A stretch of 64,000 nt of DNA from Klebsiella grimontii (GTDB lineage Bacteria; Pseudomonadota; Gammaproteobacteria; Enterobacterales; Enterobacteriaceae): NCBI RefSeq assembly GCF_900200035.1, contig NZ_FZTC01000014.1:186001-250000 (forward strand). The letters run 5' to 3'. Shown in pieces: positions 19,673 through 31,593 of the stretch. The notes below the pieces were generated by a model that was not told the origin of the DNA, did not search any database, and worked only from the letters and a program-made list of their open reading frames with translations. A program made the translations under genes and the position numbers. Numbering within the stretch: position 1 is the first letter of the stretch; every line of letters starts with the position of its first letter.

Positions 19673-21238
19673 ATGGTTTCAATGAATGGTAACGGTTTTT
19701 TGTTTGTTATCTTCTGCGTTTTTATTATCCCCGCGCTCATCGGTGGGGGATTCCTGATTTTCCTTATTTTATGGAGTAAAGGTAGGGTTATTGGGAAAAA
19801 CATGTCAGTAGCCTATGTTTTTCTGTTTTTTGCTGCGATAATATTGTGTGCGGTTTATAAGTATTTAGGTTTTTTATATACATTTACACTTGACCACTTT
19901 ATTTATTTTAGTTGGGCTGCCGGCGCCGCGTTGATTTTAGCGTTAATACTTTTTAGCACTTTTTCCGTAAAAAATGCGGGATTTATTCATGCGTTGACTT
20001 TGCTGACCTTTGCGCTTATCGCCAATAAATTTATTGGCCCATCAATGGAACAGGTCGACATGTCTTTTGCCGAACGGGACCGCGCGAACAGCATTGCTGA
20101 GTTCAGGCTGGGTAAGTTTACAGTGCAAAAATTACCCGAGTTTGACCGCTTGTTTAAAAGTAAATCTCAGCAGGAACAATACGAAATCTATTTATTTGCC
20201 ATCTATGATAAATCATTGCCGAAAGAGTTATATCAATATTTTGTACAGCAGTTGGGTAGCCCATTAAAAAACCGGCAAGGCTCTTTTGATTACGTTGCGA
20301 ATCAGAGTGATTATTATACCATTCCCTTTTTCGAGGCCATCCATTCTCAAAATTTAACGGCGCTGCAGGTTTTTATTGACGCTATTCAGGCTTCATCTGC
20401 CGCAGAGCGCAAGCAGGCTCAGGACATTGTTTATGCTGCTCCTGCACAATGGACAGGACTGGAGCATACCTTTGCCCAGCCGATCGATGTTTATTATAAA
20501 AGACCCACCCACCCCGATAGCGTTATTAAGCAAGCCGAACTGCTGCTTTCCGCATTTCCTGAATTAGCTAAAACCCAAACGGGTGCCGCTATTATTGATC
20601 GTACCATTCAAAACGCGGATGTTCGCGCTATGAGATTATTTGCAAAGTATTCTCAACCAGGTTCAGAAATATTAACTGCGGCAAGCTATGTTCTTGGCGG
20701 AGAAACGGATAAATTTGTTGATATATTAAAAAAACAACCTTCGTTATTGCGTCAACAAATTGATATTGGCAAGTATTATTCCGGCAGTACTAATTTATTA
20801 TTCTATGTCGTTATGTTTGGCAAAAAAGATATCATTCAGCAGGTCATTCCCCGCATAAACTGGCAGGATCCTGAATTGTATTATAATAAAGGTAATAGCC
20901 TTGTTTTAGCCTACGCGGCACGGCGCGTTAAGAACGCTTTCCATAATGCCTCGCTGGAAACAAATAAGGACGCAATTGAGATCTTTACCCTTTTGCTGAA
21001 TACACAGTTACGTAACCAACCGAACATCCCTGATCGACAATTGTGGGAGATCGCCGCTGATGACTTTTATAGGAGTCACTGGCCCAATACAGGCGAGACA
21101 TTTAATGATGAGGCGATACGGTCCATTTGCCATTCGGATATTGGGCCGCAGTTTTTACGCTATATTGATACGTTAGATAAAAATCATAACGAGACGGTAA
21201 AAAGCCGGGTTAGCGGAATTAAAAAAGCGTGCCATTAA
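19673..21238 (+). CDS. Unrecognised membrane protein with a large C-terminal helical domain
   Basis: 521 aa from ATG 19673; ATG 19682 (MNGNGF) is an alternative. I do not recognise the family. Four hydrophobic segments fill the N-terminus (~9-33, 46-68, 76-97, 103-121). A soluble ~400-residue part follows, rich in short helix pairs. One stretch near 355-385 (TNLLFYVVMFGKKDIIQQVI) has an ankyrin-like look but no repeat is clear. Codon use and base composition are visibly more AT-rich than in neighbouring genes (runs of TTA, ATA, AAA), suggesting acquisition. It is flanked by a lipoprotein gene and kefF, with no operon partner. Membrane topology is confident, function unknown. Confidence 0.75.
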   Translation: MVSMNGNGFLFVIFCVFIIPALIGGGFLIFLILWSKGRVIGKNMSVAYVFLFFAAIILCAVYKYLGFLYTFTLDHFIYFSWAAGAALILALILFSTFSVKNAGFIHALTLLTFALIANKFIGPSMEQVDMSFAERDRANSIAEFRLGKFTVQKLPEFDRLFKSKSQQEQYEIYLFAIYDKSLPKELYQYFVQQLGSPLKNRQGSFDYVANQSDYYTIPFFEAIHSQNLTALQVFIDAIQASSAAERKQAQDIVYAAPAQWTGLEHTFAQPIDVYYKRPTHPDSVIKQAELLLSAFPELAKTQTGAAIIDRTIQNADVRAMRLFAKYSQPGSEILTAASYVLGGETDKFVDILKKQPSLLRQQIDIGKYYSGSTNLLFYVVMFGKKDIIQQVIPRINWQDPELYYNKGNSLVLAYAARRVKNAFHNASLETNKDAIEIFTLLLNTQLRNQPNIPDRQLWEIAADDFYRSHWPNTGETFNDEAIRSICHSDIGPQFLRYIDTLDKNHNETVKSRVSGIKKACH

Positions 21239-21404
21239 GCTATCCAAATGCGCAAGACCGACGCCTGTAGCGGGCAAACCGGCCATGACTCGCGGGGTGT
21301 CAGGCACCCCCAATTCCTGCGGTTACGCCAACGGAAGCTGTAAGTATCAGCATTAACTGTCTACACTCTTGCTGATTACAACAAGAGTAAACGCAGGCTA
21401 ATCA

Positions 21405-21938
21405 ATGATCCTCATAATTTATGCGCACCCTTATCCGCAGCACTCGCATGCGAATAAGCGGATGCTTGAACAGGCAGGGACGCTTGACGGCGTAGAGATA
21501 CGCTCCCTCTATCAACTTTATCCCGATTTCAATATCGATATCGCCGCCGAGCAGGCCGCGCTGGCCCGTGCCGATCTGGTCATCTGGCAGCATCCGATGC
21601 AATGGTACAGCGTACCGCCGTTGCTGAAGCTGTGGCTGGATAAGGTACTGGCGCACGGCTGGGCGTATGGGCACAACGGTATCGCATTACGCGGTAAGTC
21701 ATTGATGTGGGCGGTCACCACCGGCGGCGGCGAAAGCCACTTTGATATTGGTTCCTTCCCCGGTTTCGACGTGCTGGCGCAGCCGCTGCAGGCCACCGCG
21801 CTGTATTGCGGCATGAAATGGTTGCCGCCGTTCGCGATGCATTGCACTTTTATCTGCGATGACGAAACCCTTCAGGCGCAGGCGCGCCGCTATCGTCAAC
21901 GCTTAATCGAATGGCAGGAGGCGCACAATAATGGATAG
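21405..21938 (+). CDS. kefF: KefF quinone oxidoreductase, ancillary subunit of KefC
   Basis: 177-aa flavodoxin-fold NAD(P)H:quinone reductase that binds and activates the KefC K+ efflux system during electrophile stress. Family motifs are [15 protein letters not shown] (FMN phosphate loop), [21 protein letters not shown] and [11 protein letters not shown]. It overlaps kefC by 8 bp, so the pair is co-translated. Confidence 0.96.
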   Translation: MILIIYAHPYPQHSHANKRMLEQAGTLDGVEIRSLYQLYPDFNIDIAAEQAALARADLVIWQHPMQWYSVPPLLKLWLDKVLAHGWAYGHNGIALRGKSLMWAVTTGGGESHFDIGSFPGFDVLAQPLQATALYCGMKWLPPFAMHCTFICDDETLQAQARRYRQRLIEWQEAHNNG

Positions 21939-23796
21939 CCATACGTTGATACAGGCGCTGATCTATTTAGGATCCGCCGCGCTGATTGTACCGATTGCCG
22001 TACGTCTTGGGCTGGGGTCGGTACTCGGCTATTTAATTGCCGGCTGTATTATTGGCCCGTGGGGGCTGCGGCTGGTCACCGACGCCGAGTCGATTCTGCA
22101 TTTTGCCGAAATCGGCGTGGTGCTGATGCTTTTTGTTATCGGCCTGGAGCTGGATCCCCAACGGCTGTGGAAACTGCGTGCCTCGGTGTTCGGCGGCGGG
22201 GCGCTGCAGATGGTCGTCTGCGGCGTGCTGATCGGCCTGTTCTGCATGTCGCTTGGTCTGCGTTGGCAGGTTGCCGAGCTGATTGGCATGACTCTGGCGC
22301 TCTCCTCAACGGCGATCGCCATGCAGGCGATGAACGAACGTAACCTGATGGTCACGCAGCTGGGCCGCAGCGCTTTTGCGGTGCTGCTGTTTCAGGATAT
22401 CGCGGCCATTCCTCTGGTGGCGATGATCCCGCTACTGGCGGCGAGCGGCGGCTCGACGACCCTGGGCGCGTTTGCGCTCTCGGCGCTGAAAGTGGCGGGC
22501 GCGCTGGCGCTGGTGGTGGCGCTCGGGCGCTATCTGACCCGGCCGATGCTGCGTTTTGTCGCGCGCTCCGGCCTGCGCGAAGTCTTCAGCGCCGTGGCCC
22601 TGTTCCTGGTATTTGGTTTCGGTCTGCTGCTGGAAGAGGTCGGGCTGTCGATGGCGATGGGAGCCTTCCTTGCCGGCGTGCTGCTGGCGAGCTCGGAGTA
22701 TCGCCACGCCCTGGAGAGCGATATTGAGCCGTTTAAGGGCCTGCTGCTGGGGCTGTTTTTTATCGGCGTCGGCATGTCTATCGACTTCGGTACCCTGGTC
22801 ACCCATCCGCTGCGGATCCTGATTTTGCTGGTGGGATTCCTGGTGATTAAATCCCTGATGCTGTGGCTGATCGCCCGGCCGTTAGGCGTGCCGCGCGCCC
22901 AGCGCCGCTGGTTTGCGGTGCTGCTGGGGCAGGGAAGCGAATTCGCCTTCGTGGTTTTCGGCGCGGCGCAGATGGCCGATGTCCTGGATAGCGAGTGGGC
23001 GAAGGCGCTGACCCTGGCCGTGGCGCTATCGATGGCGGCGACGCCGATCCTGCTGGTGCTGCTGACCCGGCTGGAGAAATCCGCCAGCGGTCAGGAGCGC
23101 GAAGCCGATGAAATTGATGAAGAGCAGCCGCGGGTGATTATCGCTGGCTTCGGTCGTTACGGGCAGATTGCCGGCCGCGTGCTGCTCTCCAGCGGCGTGA
23201 AGATGGTGATCCTCGATCACGATCCCGACCATGTTGATACCCTGCGTAAGTTTGATATGAAGGTGTTCTACGGCGATGCGACGCGGGTAGACCTGCTGGA
23301 GTCGGCGGGGGCGGAAAAAGCGGAAGTGCTGATTAACGCCATCGACGATCCGCAGACGAATCTGCAGTTGGCGGAGCTGGCAAAAGAGCATTTCCCGCAT
23401 CTGCAGATCATCTCCCGCGCCCGCGATGTCGATCATTATATTAAGCTGCGCCAGGCCGGGGTCGAAGCGCCGGAGCGCGAAACCTTCGAAGCGGCGCTGA
23501 AGTCCGGGCGCATGACGCTGGAAGCGCTGGGCCTCGGCGCGTATGAGGCCCGCGAACGCGCCGATCTGTTCCGCCGTTTCAACCTGCAAATGGTCGAAGA
23601 GATGGTGGCGATGGCGGAAAACGACGCGGCTTCCCGGGTGGCGGTATTCAAGCGCACCAGCGATATGCTGACCGGCATCATTAACGAGGACCGCAATCAT
23701 TTATCGCTGGTTCAGCGTCACGGCTGGCAGGGGACGGAAGAGGGACGGCATACCGGCGACATCGCCGATGAGCCGGAGAATAAGCCCTCGCTATAG
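21931..23796 (+). CDS. kefC: Glutathione-gated K+/H+ efflux antiporter KefC
   Basis: 621 aa. The N-terminal CPA2 membrane domain (~1-380, about 12 TM) is followed by a cytoplasmic RCK/TrkA-N domain starting [17 protein letters not shown] (~402), the nucleotide/glutathione-binding Rossmann fold, and a charged C-terminal tail. It protects against methylglyoxal and other electrophiles by lowering cytoplasmic pH. It needs KefF, encoded immediately upstream. Confidence 0.97.
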   Translation: MDSHTLIQALIYLGSAALIVPIAVRLGLGSVLGYLIAGCIIGPWGLRLVTDAESILHFAEIGVVLMLFVIGLELDPQRLWKLRASVFGGGALQMVVCGVLIGLFCMSLGLRWQVAELIGMTLALSSTAIAMQAMNERNLMVTQLGRSAFAVLLFQDIAAIPLVAMIPLLAASGGSTTLGAFALSALKVAGALALVVALGRYLTRPMLRFVARSGLREVFSAVALFLVFGFGLLLEEVGLSMAMGAFLAGVLLASSEYRHALESDIEPFKGLLLGLFFIGVGMSIDFGTLVTHPLRILILLVGFLVIKSLMLWLIARPLGVPRAQRRWFAVLLGQGSEFAFVVFGAAQMADVLDSEWAKALTLAVALSMAATPILLVLLTRLEKSASGQEREADEIDEEQPRVIIAGFGRYGQIAGRVLLSSGVKMVILDHDPDHVDTLRKFDMKVFYGDATRVDLLESAGAEKAEVLINAIDDPQTNLQLAELAKEHFPHLQIISRARDVDHYIKLRQAGVEAPERETFEAALKSGRMTLEALGLGAYEARERADLFRRFNLQMVEEMVAMAENDAASRVAVFKRTSDMLTGIINEDRNHLSLVQRHGWQGTEEGRHTGDIADEPENKPSL

Positions 23797-23931
23797 GGTA
23801 AATTCAGGGTGTTACGTTAGCTTTACAAGTAACATTTTGTTTTCAATTTAAATCCTGTTCTGGCGGCTCACGGGGCTTACGTGGGCTCGCCAGCAAAACT
23901 TAAAATTTTCTGATTCTTTACCCTTCGCCCA

Positions 23932-24473
<542 letters not shown>

Positions 24474-24479
24474 GGTTTC

Positions 24480-24504
24480 CCCCGGTGGCGTTCGTTCACC
24501 GGGG
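24480..24504. terminator. Hairpin between convergent folA and apaH
   Basis: CCCCGGTG (24480-24487) / CACCGGGG (24497-24504) with a 9-base loop, directly after the folA stop. There is no clear T-run on either strand, so termination strength is uncertain. Confidence 0.5.
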
Positions 24505-24513
24505 TGACTCTCT

Positions 24514-25362
24514 TCAGGAGGCGATCGCCTCGCCTTCATCAAGATTTGTCTGCCGGTTCGATCGCTGGGTGAAGTACGTTTTATCTTCCCAGCGCAGACA
24601 GGTCAGATCGCCGCCCCAGCAGCAGCCGGTATCCAGCGCGTAAATGCCTTCCGGCGTGCCTTTTCCTTCCAGTGAAGCCCAATGACCAAAGGCAATGCTG
24701 TATTCGTTGGCCACCGGCCCGGGAATGGCAAACCACGGTTTCAGCGGCGCGGGGGCGTTTTCCGGCGCCTCTTTGGCGTACATATCCAGCTGCCCGTTCG
24801 GGAAGCAGTAGCGCATGCGGGTAAAGGCGTTGGAGATAAAGCGCAGGCGCGCCAGGCCACTGAGCTCATTGCTCCAGTTGTTCGGCATGTCGCCGTACAT
24901 CGCGTCGAGGAAGAACGGATAGGAGTCGCTGGCGAGCACGGCTTCCACATCGCGGGCGCACTGTTTGGCGGTTTCCAGATCCCACTGCGGAGTGATCCCG
25001 GCGTGGGCCATGACCAGCTTTTTCTCTTCATCGATTTGCATCATCGGCTGACGACGCAGCCAGTTGAGCAGATCGTCGGCGTCCGGCGCCTCAAGCAGCG
25101 ATTTCAACCGATCTTTGGGTTTATTGCGGCTAATGCCCGCAAAGACCGCCAGCAGGTGCAGGTCATGATTGCCCAGCACGATGCGAACGCTATCGCCAAG
25201 CTGTTTCACGAAACGCAGCACTTCCAGAGAACCGGGGCCGCGCGCGACCAGGTCGCCCGTGAGCCACAGCGTATCAACCTCAGGGTTAAACTCCACCTGC
25301 TCTAATAATGCGATCAGTTCATCGTAGCAACCGTGAACGTCGCCAATAAGGTATGTAGACAT
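24514..25362 (-). CDS. apaH: Diadenosine tetraphosphatase ApaH
   Basis: Symmetrically hydrolyses Ap4A (and removes Np4-type RNA caps). 282 aa from the ATG at 25362 ([13 protein letters not shown]). Metallophosphatase motifs are [23 protein letters not shown] and AHAG. A longer in-frame reading begins inside apaG and is not supported by the family. It is the last gene of the lptD-surA-pdxA-rsmA-apaG-apaH order, 4 bp after apaG. Confidence 0.96.
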   Translation of the reverse strand: MSTYLIGDVHGCYDELIALLEQVEFNPEVDTLWLTGDLVARGPGSLEVLRFVKQLGDSVRIVLGNHDLHLLAVFAGISRNKPKDRLKSLLEAPDADDLLNWLRRQPMMQIDEEKKLVMAHAGITPQWDLETAKQCARDVEAVLASDSYPFFLDAMYGDMPNNWSNELSGLARLRFISNAFTRMRYCFPNGQLDMYAKEAPENAPAPLKPWFAIPGPVANEYSIAFGHWASLEGKGTPEGIYALDTGCCWGGDLTCLRWEDKTYFTQRSNRQTNLDEGEAIAS

Positions 25363-25366
25363 TGTT

Positions 25367-25744
25367 TTAATGGATGAGGGTTGGTACTGCGAGACGGAAA
25401 ACAGGGACTTCAATGGAGAACGGCGCGCCGTTCACATCGATCATCTCATAATGCCCCTGCATGGTGCCCAGCGGCGTTTCAATGACCGCGCCGCTGGTAT
25501 ATTGATACTCACCGCCAGCGGGAATATGCGGCTGCTCGCCGACAACCCCTTCACCCTGGACTTCGGTCTCGCGACCGTGGCCGTTGGTGATAAGCCAGTA
25601 GCGGCCAAGAAGCTGAACCTGAGTTCGCCCCAGATTGCGAATAGTGACGGTATAAGCAAAGACGTAGCGCTCTTCTTCCGGAGAAGATTGCGATTCGATA
25701 TAGACGCTTTGTACCTGCACACATACTCGGGGCGAATTAATCAT
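25367..25744 (-). CDS. apaG: ApaG (Co2+/Mg2+ efflux-associated, DUF525 fold)
   Basis: 125 aa, the same length as E. coli ApaG. It is a fibronectin-III-like beta sandwich with [39 protein letters not shown] and [12 protein letters not shown]. The biochemical role is unclear; the fold is shared with F-box ApaG domains and mutants affect Co2+ and Mg2+ handling in Salmonella. It lies 2 bp after rsmA. Confidence 0.95.
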   Translation of the reverse strand: MINSPRVCVQVQSVYIESQSSPEEERYVFAYTVTIRNLGRTQVQLLGRYWLITNGHGRETEVQGEGVVGEQPHIPAGGEYQYTSGAVIETPLGTMQGHYEMIDVNGAPFSIEVPVFRLAVPTLIH

Positions 25745-25746
25745 GG

Positions 25747-26568
25747 TTAGCTCTCCTTGGTGGGCGCGTTCTCAGATAACCAGTTAGCTAGCTGACAGTA
25801 CTGCGCCACGGAAATATTCTCTGCGCGCTTCGCCGGGTCGATACCCAGTTCGGTCAGAACCTCAACGCTGAACAGGTTGCCGAGGCTGTTGCGGATCGTT
25901 TTCCGACGCTGGTTAAACGCTTCTGTCGTGATACGGCTCAGTACGCGTACTTCTTTCACCGGATGCGGCAGCGTGCGGTAAGGCACCAGACGCACTACGG
26001 CGGAATCGACTTTAGGCGGCGGCGTAAAGGCGCTCGGCGGCACTTCAAGCACCGGGATGATCTGGCAGTAGTACTGCGCCATTACGCTTAACCGACCATA
26101 CGCCTTACTGTTCGGCCCGGCAACCAGGCGATTGACGACCTCTTTTTGCAGCATAAAGTGCATATCGGCAATGGCATCAGTATAGCTGAACAGATGGAAC
26201 ATCAGCGGGGTCGAGATATTGTACGGCAGGTTGCCGAAGACGCGCAGCGGCTGGCCCATGCTCTGCGACAGCTCGCCAAAGTTCATGGTCATCGCATCCT
26301 GCTGATAAATCGTCAGCTTAGGTCCGAGGAACGGATGCGTTTGCAGACGAGCGGCCAGGTCGCGGTCCAGCTCGATAACGGTGAGCTGGTCGAGGCGTTC
26401 GCCAACCGGTTCGGTCAGCGCGGCGAGGCCGGGGCCGATTTCAACAATCGCCTGACCTTTTTGTGGATTGATGGCCGAGACAATGCTGTCGATCACAAAT
26501 TGATCGTTGAGAAAGTTTTGCCCGAAGCGTTTACGGGCTAAGTGGCCCTGATGGACTCGATTATTCAT
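25747..26568 (-). CDS. rsmA: 16S rRNA m6(2)A1518/A1519 dimethyltransferase
   Basis: KsgA/RsmA, 273 aa. It dimethylates the two adjacent adenines in the 3' hairpin of 16S rRNA late in 30S assembly. SAM-binding motifs are [25 protein letters not shown] and VIELDRDLA; the catalytic motif is [10 protein letters not shown]. The start overlaps the pdxA stop by 4 bp (ATGA type). Loss gives kasugamycin resistance; here the gene is intact. Confidence 0.97.
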   Translation of the reverse strand: MNNRVHQGHLARKRFGQNFLNDQFVIDSIVSAINPQKGQAIVEIGPGLAALTEPVGERLDQLTVIELDRDLAARLQTHPFLGPKLTIYQQDAMTMNFGELSQSMGQPLRVFGNLPYNISTPLMFHLFSYTDAIADMHFMLQKEVVNRLVAGPNSKAYGRLSVMAQYYCQIIPVLEVPPSAFTPPPKVDSAVVRLVPYRTLPHPVKEVRVLSRITTEAFNQRRKTIRNSLGNLFSVEVLTELGIDPAKRAENISVAQYCQLANWLSENAPTKES

Positions 26569-27554
26569 TGAGTATTAACAATCATTTTAATGGCGAGATT
26601 AAGCGCCGTGATAAAACTGCCGACTTCCGCTTTCCCCTGGCCCGCAAGTTCAAGCGCGGTGCCGTGGTCAACGGAAGTGCGAATAAATGGTAAACCGAGC
26701 GTAATATTCACGCCGCGGCCAAAGCCCTGGTATTTTAGCACGGGCAGGCCCTGATCGTGATACATCGCGAGCACCGCATCGGCATGATCGAGATATTTCG
26801 GCTGAAACAGGGTATCCGCCGGCAGCGGACCGCTGAGGTTCATGCCCTTCGCGCGCATCTCTTCGAGCACCGGAATGATGGTATCGATCTCTTCCGTACC
26901 CATATGGCCGCCTTCGCCGGCGTGCGGGTTCAGGCCGCAAACCAGCACGTGTGGGTTGCTGATGCCAAATTTGGTACGCAGATCGTGATCCAGGATGGTG
27001 ATGATTTCCCGCAGCAGCTCGGGCGTAATCGCATCGCTTATTGCTTTTAACGGCAGGTGAGTGGTCACCAGCGCCACGCGCAGCGCTTCAGTCGCCAGCA
27101 TCATCACCACTTTACTGGCCTGCGAGCGCTCTTCAAAGAACTCGGTATGACCGGTAAACGCGATCCCGGCATCGTTAATAATGCCTTTGTGCACCGGCCC
27201 GGTAATCAGGGCGGCGAATTCGCCGTTCAGGCAACCATCGCAGGCGCGGGCCAGCGTGTCCACCACGTAGCGGCCGTTGCTGACGTTGAGCACGCCCGGT
27301 TCAACCGGCGCGTTAAGCGCGACGGGGAGAAGCGTCAGGGTGCCTGCGCGCTGTGGCGTAGCGGGGGCAGTGAGGTCGTAAGGCAGAAGCGATAAAGGAA
27401 GACCGAGCAGCTTTGCCCGGTCGGATAACAGAGCGCCATCGGCGCAGATCACCAGCTCTACCGGCCAGTCGCGCTGCGCAAGCTGCACAACGAGGTCGGG
27501 GCCAATCCCGGCAGGTTCACCGGGAGTGATAACAACTCGATTCATACACTTCAT
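26565..27554 (-). CDS. pdxA: 4-hydroxythreonine-4-phosphate dehydrogenase
   Basis: Vitamin B6 synthesis enzyme, 329 aa. Family motifs are [51 protein letters not shown] and [11 protein letters not shown], which include the metal-binding histidines. The ATG at 27554 has AGGA 8 bases upstream; ATG 27545 is possible. In E. coli this gene abuts surA; here 112 bp separate them. Confidence 0.96.
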   Translation of the reverse strand: MKCMNRVVITPGEPAGIGPDLVVQLAQRDWPVELVICADGALLSDRAKLLGLPLSLLPYDLTAPATPQRAGTLTLLPVALNAPVEPGVLNVSNGRYVVDTLARACDGCLNGEFAALITGPVHKGIINDAGIAFTGHTEFFEERSQASKVVMMLATEALRVALVTTHLPLKAISDAITPELLREIITILDHDLRTKFGISNPHVLVCGLNPHAGEGGHMGTEEIDTIIPVLEEMRAKGMNLSGPLPADTLFQPKYLDHADAVLAMYHDQGLPVLKYQGFGRGVNITLGLPFIRTSVDHGTALELAGQGKAEVGSFITALNLAIKMIVNTQ

Positions 27555-27666
27555 CCTTCAGGCGGTCTCTTACTAGCTGCGCTTCGTCGCCCCCGTCAGA
27601 GACCGGGGCGATTTGCTCAGCCGCCTCGATACACCCTGCGTGATGTTGTGTATGAGGCTAATGCGA

Positions 27667-28953
27667 TTAGTTGCTCAGAACCTTCACGTAGGCGCTGGCG
27701 CGCTGTTCCTGCATCCAGGTCGCCGCTTCCTCAGAGAACTTGCGGTTCATCAGCATGCGGTAAGCGCGATCCTTCTGCGCGGCGTCGGTTCTGTCGACGT
27801 TGCGGGTATCCAGCAGCTCAATCAGGTGCCAGCCGAAGGAGGAGTGAACCGGAGCGCTGGTCTGGCCTTTATTGAGGCGCAGAATGGCGTCACGGAAGGC
27901 CGGATCGAAGATATCCGGCGTCGCCCAACCTAAATCGCCGCCCTGGTTGGCAGAGCCCGGATCTTCAGAGAACTCTTTCGCCGCTTTGGCAAAGGTGGTT
28001 TTCCCGCTCTTGATGTCAGCCGCGATCTGCTCCAGCTTCGCCCGAGCCTGATCGTCGTTCATGATCGGCGACGGTTTCAGCAGGATATGGCGGGCGTGAA
28101 CTTCGGTCACGGAGATGTTCTGGCTGCCGCCGCGCATATCGTTAATTTTCAGGATATGGAAGCCAACGCCGGAGCGTATCGGGCCGACGATATCGCCTTT
28201 TTTCGCGGTGCTCAGCGCCTGGGCGAAGATGCCCGGCAGTTCCTGAATCCGGCCCCAGCCCATCTGGCCGCCTTTCAGCGCCTGCTGGTCGGCAGAGTAG
28301 GTGATAGCCAGCTTGCCGAAGTCCGCGCCGCCGCGCGCCTGCTCAACCACCGAGTTCGCCTGCTCCTGAGCCTCTGCCACCTGCTCGGAAGTTGGGTTTT
28401 CCGGCAGCGGGATCAGAATGTGGCTGAGGTTCAGCTCGGTGCTGGCGTCGTTCTGATCGCCAATCTGTTTGGCCAGGGTTTCAACTTCCTGGGGCAGAAC
28501 GGTAATACGACGACGAACTTCGTTGTTACGCACTTCCGAAATCAGCATCTCTTTACGAATCTGATTACGGTAGGTGCTGTAGTTGATACCGTCATAGGCC
28601 AGACGGCTGCGCATCTGATCCATGGTCATGTTGTTTTGTTTAGCAATGTTGGCGATGGCCTGGTCGAGCTGATCGTCAGAGATCTTCACGCCCATTTTCT
28701 GGCCCATCTGCAGGACAATCTGGTCCATGATCAGACGCTCAAGGATCTGATGACGCAGGGTGGCGTCATCCGGCAACTGCTGCCCGGCCTGGCCGGCGTT
28801 AAGTTTTACCGATTGCATCAAGCCATCGACGTCGCTTTCCAGAACAACGCCATTATTGACGACAGCCGCTACTTTATCGACAACCTGTGGGGCAGCGAAA
28901 CTGGTATTCGCGATCATGGCGATACCGAGAAGCAGCGTTTTCCAGTTCTTCAT
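27667..28953 (-). CDS. surA: Periplasmic chaperone / peptidyl-prolyl isomerase SurA
   Basis: 428 aa. Signal peptide [20 protein letters not shown] with cleavage before APQVVD. N-terminal chaperone domain (~21-170), two parvulin PPIase domains (~171-272 and ~282-382, e.g. [15 protein letters not shown]), and a short C-terminal helix that completes the chaperone core. It delivers outer-membrane beta-barrels, including LptD encoded just upstream, to the BAM complex. Confidence 0.97.
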   Translation of the reverse strand: MKNWKTLLLGIAMIANTSFAAPQVVDKVAAVVNNGVVLESDVDGLMQSVKLNAGQAGQQLPDDATLRHQILERLIMDQIVLQMGQKMGVKISDDQLDQAIANIAKQNNMTMDQMRSRLAYDGINYSTYRNQIRKEMLISEVRNNEVRRRITVLPQEVETLAKQIGDQNDASTELNLSHILIPLPENPTSEQVAEAQEQANSVVEQARGGADFGKLAITYSADQQALKGGQMGWGRIQELPGIFAQALSTAKKGDIVGPIRSGVGFHILKINDMRGGSQNISVTEVHARHILLKPSPIMNDDQARAKLEQIAADIKSGKTTFAKAAKEFSEDPGSANQGGDLGWATPDIFDPAFRDAILRLNKGQTSAPVHSSFGWHLIELLDTRNVDRTDAAQKDRAYRMLMNRKFSEEAATWMQEQRASAYVKVLSN

Positions 28954-29006
28954 ACTTTTTCCATTTCAATTAACCGCAATTGCGGATTACGTGTAAACCA
29001 GCCACA

Positions 29007-31349
29007 TCACAGGGAGCTCTGGTACGGTAAAATGTTCGAACGCAGCATCTGCTGGGTGCCGAGACCGTAGTTGGAGCTCAGGCCGCGCAGCTCAATGTTA
29101 AAGCCGAAGGTGTTGTCGTATTTGCTTTCGCTGCTGCTGTTATCCCAGCCGTTGATCTTACGTTCATAGCCGACGCGGATAGCGTAGCAGCAGGAGCTAT
29201 ACTGAACCCCTAACATCTGGTTCGCTGACTTTCTGGTATTCGTGTCGTAGTAATACGCGCCGACGACTGCCCAACGATCGACGATTGGCCAGCTGGCGGT
29301 CATCCCCACCTGCGAGATACCATCTTTGTACTGCTTAGCGGTGGAATAAGACGGCAGGGTCGCCTGAATGTATTCCGGGCTCGCATAACGATAGTTAAGT
29401 TGTACTAAACGGTTTTCGTCGCGACGGTATTCCACGGTTCCGCTGCCGGTAGCGACGTTATCCAGACGCGTATCGTACTGAATTCCCCCGCGTAAACCCC
29501 AGTCGTCGGTGATGCGCCAGTAGGTATCGCCAGCCCATACCAGTGAACCTCGCGTGTCGTTGTTCTCCCAGTTGATGTTGTCGTCACCGGTACGCGCCTC
29601 GGTGAAATAGTAGATTTGACCAACGGAAATATTAAAACGTTCAACGGCGGCGGCATCATAAACGCGAGATGTGATGCCGGTGGAGACCTGGTTGGCGGAC
29701 GCAATGCGATCGAGACCGCTGTACGAACGGTCGCGGAACAGGCCGCTGTAGTCCGATTGCAGCAGCGTTGAGTCGTAGGTGCCGATTTTGCTCTGGTCGC
29801 GATACGGGATGTACAGGTACTGCATGCGCGGTTCAAGCGTCTGGGTATAGTTCTCCTGCATATCGCGCTCGAAAACCATTTTGCCATCGACTTTAAACTG
29901 CGGCATCACGCGGTTAACGGAGTCTTTATAATCGGTACCGTTGGCCGCGTTGTAGTCATCAAGGTTGCTTTGCTGGTAATGGGTTGCCAGCAGTTTTGCC
30001 TCGGTATTGATGCTTCCCCAACCGTTAGACAGCGGCAGGTTGATAGTTGGCTCGAAGTGAACGCGTGTCGCTTCCGGCATTCTGCTGTTCGAGTTAACAA
30101 AATGCACCGCCTGGCCATAAAGATGGGTATCAAACGGGCCGACATCGTTCTGGTAGTAGTTCACGTCCAGCTGCGGCTCGGCGGAATAGGCATTGCTTGA
30201 GTCGCGGTTAAAGACCTGGAACTGCTTGGTCGATACGGTGGCGTCAAAGTTCTGATTAGCGTAACCGGCGCTGAGCTTCTGCGTGGCGTAGCCGTCGGTA
30301 CTGGAACCGTATTTCGAGCTGAAGTCGTTAAAGTAGTCCGGGTCGCTGACTTTGGTGTAGTCGGCGTTGAAGCGCCACACCTGGTCTACGACGCCCGAAT
30401 GGTTCCAGTAGAACAGCCAGCGGCGGCTATTGCTGTCGCCTGAGTGATCGTCCTGGTAAATTTTATCCGAAGGCAGGTAGTCGAACTCAATTAAGCCGGT
30501 TCCTGCTTTGGTCAGATAGCGGAATTCGTTCTCCCACATGACGCCGCCGCGCTTGCTCATATAGTGCGGGGTCAGCGTGGCGTCGAAGTTCGGAGCGATG
30601 TTCCAGTAGTAAGGAAGATAGAACTCTGCGCCGTTTTTGGTGCTGTATTTGGCGTTGGGGATCAGGAAGCCCGAACGACGCTTGTCGCCCACCGGCAGCT
30701 GCAGGTAGGGACTGTAAAAAATCGGTACGGAACCGAGCTTGAAGCGAGCGTTCCAGATCTCAGCGACCTGTTCTTCGCGGTCGTGGATAACTTCACTGCC
30801 GACCACGCTCCAGGTGTCAGAGCCGGGCAGACACGAGGTGAAGCTGCCGTTTTCTAAAATGGTGTAGCGGTTTTCGCCGCGCTGTTTCATCAGGTCAGCG
30901 GTACCGCGCCCCTGACGGCCAACCATTTGGTAATCGCCCTGCCAGACGTTGGTATCTTTGGTGTTCAGATTCGACCAGGCTTTCGGCCCTTTGAGGATCA
31001 CCTGATTGTCGTCATAGTGAACGTTGCCGAGGGCATCAACCGTACGCACCGGCTGCGGCTGGCCGTCGGCCTGCTGCTGGTGAAGCTGAACTTCATCGGC
31101 CTGCAGTCGGCTGTTCCCCTGATTGATATCAACGTTGCCGGTAAATACGGCGTTATCAGGATAGTTGCCTTTCGCATGATCGGCATCGATCGTCACCGGC
31201 AGGTCGTTGGGTTTCCCTTCAACCAAAGGACGATTGTAGCTTGGTACGCCAAGCATACACTGCGTGGCGAGATCGGCAGCGAGGCCCTGTTGGCTATACA
31301 AGGCGCTGGCAATCATAGTGGCCAGGAGGCTGGGAATACGTTTTTTCAT
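29007..31349 (-). CDS. lptD: LPS-assembly protein LptD
   Basis: Outer-membrane translocon for lipopolysaccharide, partner of LptE. 780 aa from the ATG at 31349 ([15 protein letters not shown]); an in-frame ATG 24 bases upstream gives an unlikely N-terminal tail before the signal peptide. The N-terminal beta-jellyroll (OstA domain, ~50-200) precedes a 26-strand barrel. The four disulphide cysteines are present (Cys31, Cys173 in SCLPGSD, and the adjacent pair in [11 protein letters not shown]). A TATAAT -10 on the minus strand lies at 31499-31504 in the gap shared with divergent djlA. Confidence 0.97.
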   Translation of the reverse strand: MKKRIPSLLATMIASALYSQQGLAADLATQCMLGVPSYNRPLVEGKPNDLPVTIDADHAKGNYPDNAVFTGNVDINQGNSRLQADEVQLHQQQADGQPQPVRTVDALGNVHYDDNQVILKGPKAWSNLNTKDTNVWQGDYQMVGRQGRGTADLMKQRGENRYTILENGSFTSCLPGSDTWSVVGSEVIHDREEQVAEIWNARFKLGSVPIFYSPYLQLPVGDKRRSGFLIPNAKYSTKNGAEFYLPYYWNIAPNFDATLTPHYMSKRGGVMWENEFRYLTKAGTGLIEFDYLPSDKIYQDDHSGDSNSRRWLFYWNHSGVVDQVWRFNADYTKVSDPDYFNDFSSKYGSSTDGYATQKLSAGYANQNFDATVSTKQFQVFNRDSSNAYSAEPQLDVNYYQNDVGPFDTHLYGQAVHFVNSNSRMPEATRVHFEPTINLPLSNGWGSINTEAKLLATHYQQSNLDDYNAANGTDYKDSVNRVMPQFKVDGKMVFERDMQENYTQTLEPRMQYLYIPYRDQSKIGTYDSTLLQSDYSGLFRDRSYSGLDRIASANQVSTGITSRVYDAAAVERFNISVGQIYYFTEARTGDDNINWENNDTRGSLVWAGDTYWRITDDWGLRGGIQYDTRLDNVATGSGTVEYRRDENRLVQLNYRYASPEYIQATLPSYSTAKQYKDGISQVGMTASWPIVDRWAVVGAYYYDTNTRKSANQMLGVQYSSCCYAIRVGYERKINGWDNSSSESKYDNTFGFNIELRGLSSNYGLGTQQMLRSNILPYQSSL

Positions 31350-31593
31350 ACGTTGTATTTGTTGTTCCGTCATCGTGTGGCAGCGGCTTGCAAACGGTCA
31401 GAGCCTAACGTACTCGTCTAAATCGCGCTAGTGTTAATCCTGCCCGTTTACTTCCCGAGCGTTAGGCACTGTGTAGAATGACGAGTATGATAAAGCAAAT
31501 TATAGGCTATGTCCCACAATTGACCGAGGCGTAAACGCTTTGTAACGTGCGGTCAGATATAGCTTAACTGGCGGCAGAGAGATTGGGGAGTCT

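Noticed and set aside
21294-21310. Terminator GGGGTG/CACCCC after the orphan membrane gene
   Set aside because: Short stem, no T-run; could be incidental.
31350-31373. Upstream start for lptD (adds MTEQQIQR)
   Set aside because: Would place eight polar residues before the signal peptide; the MKKRIPSL start matches known LptD.
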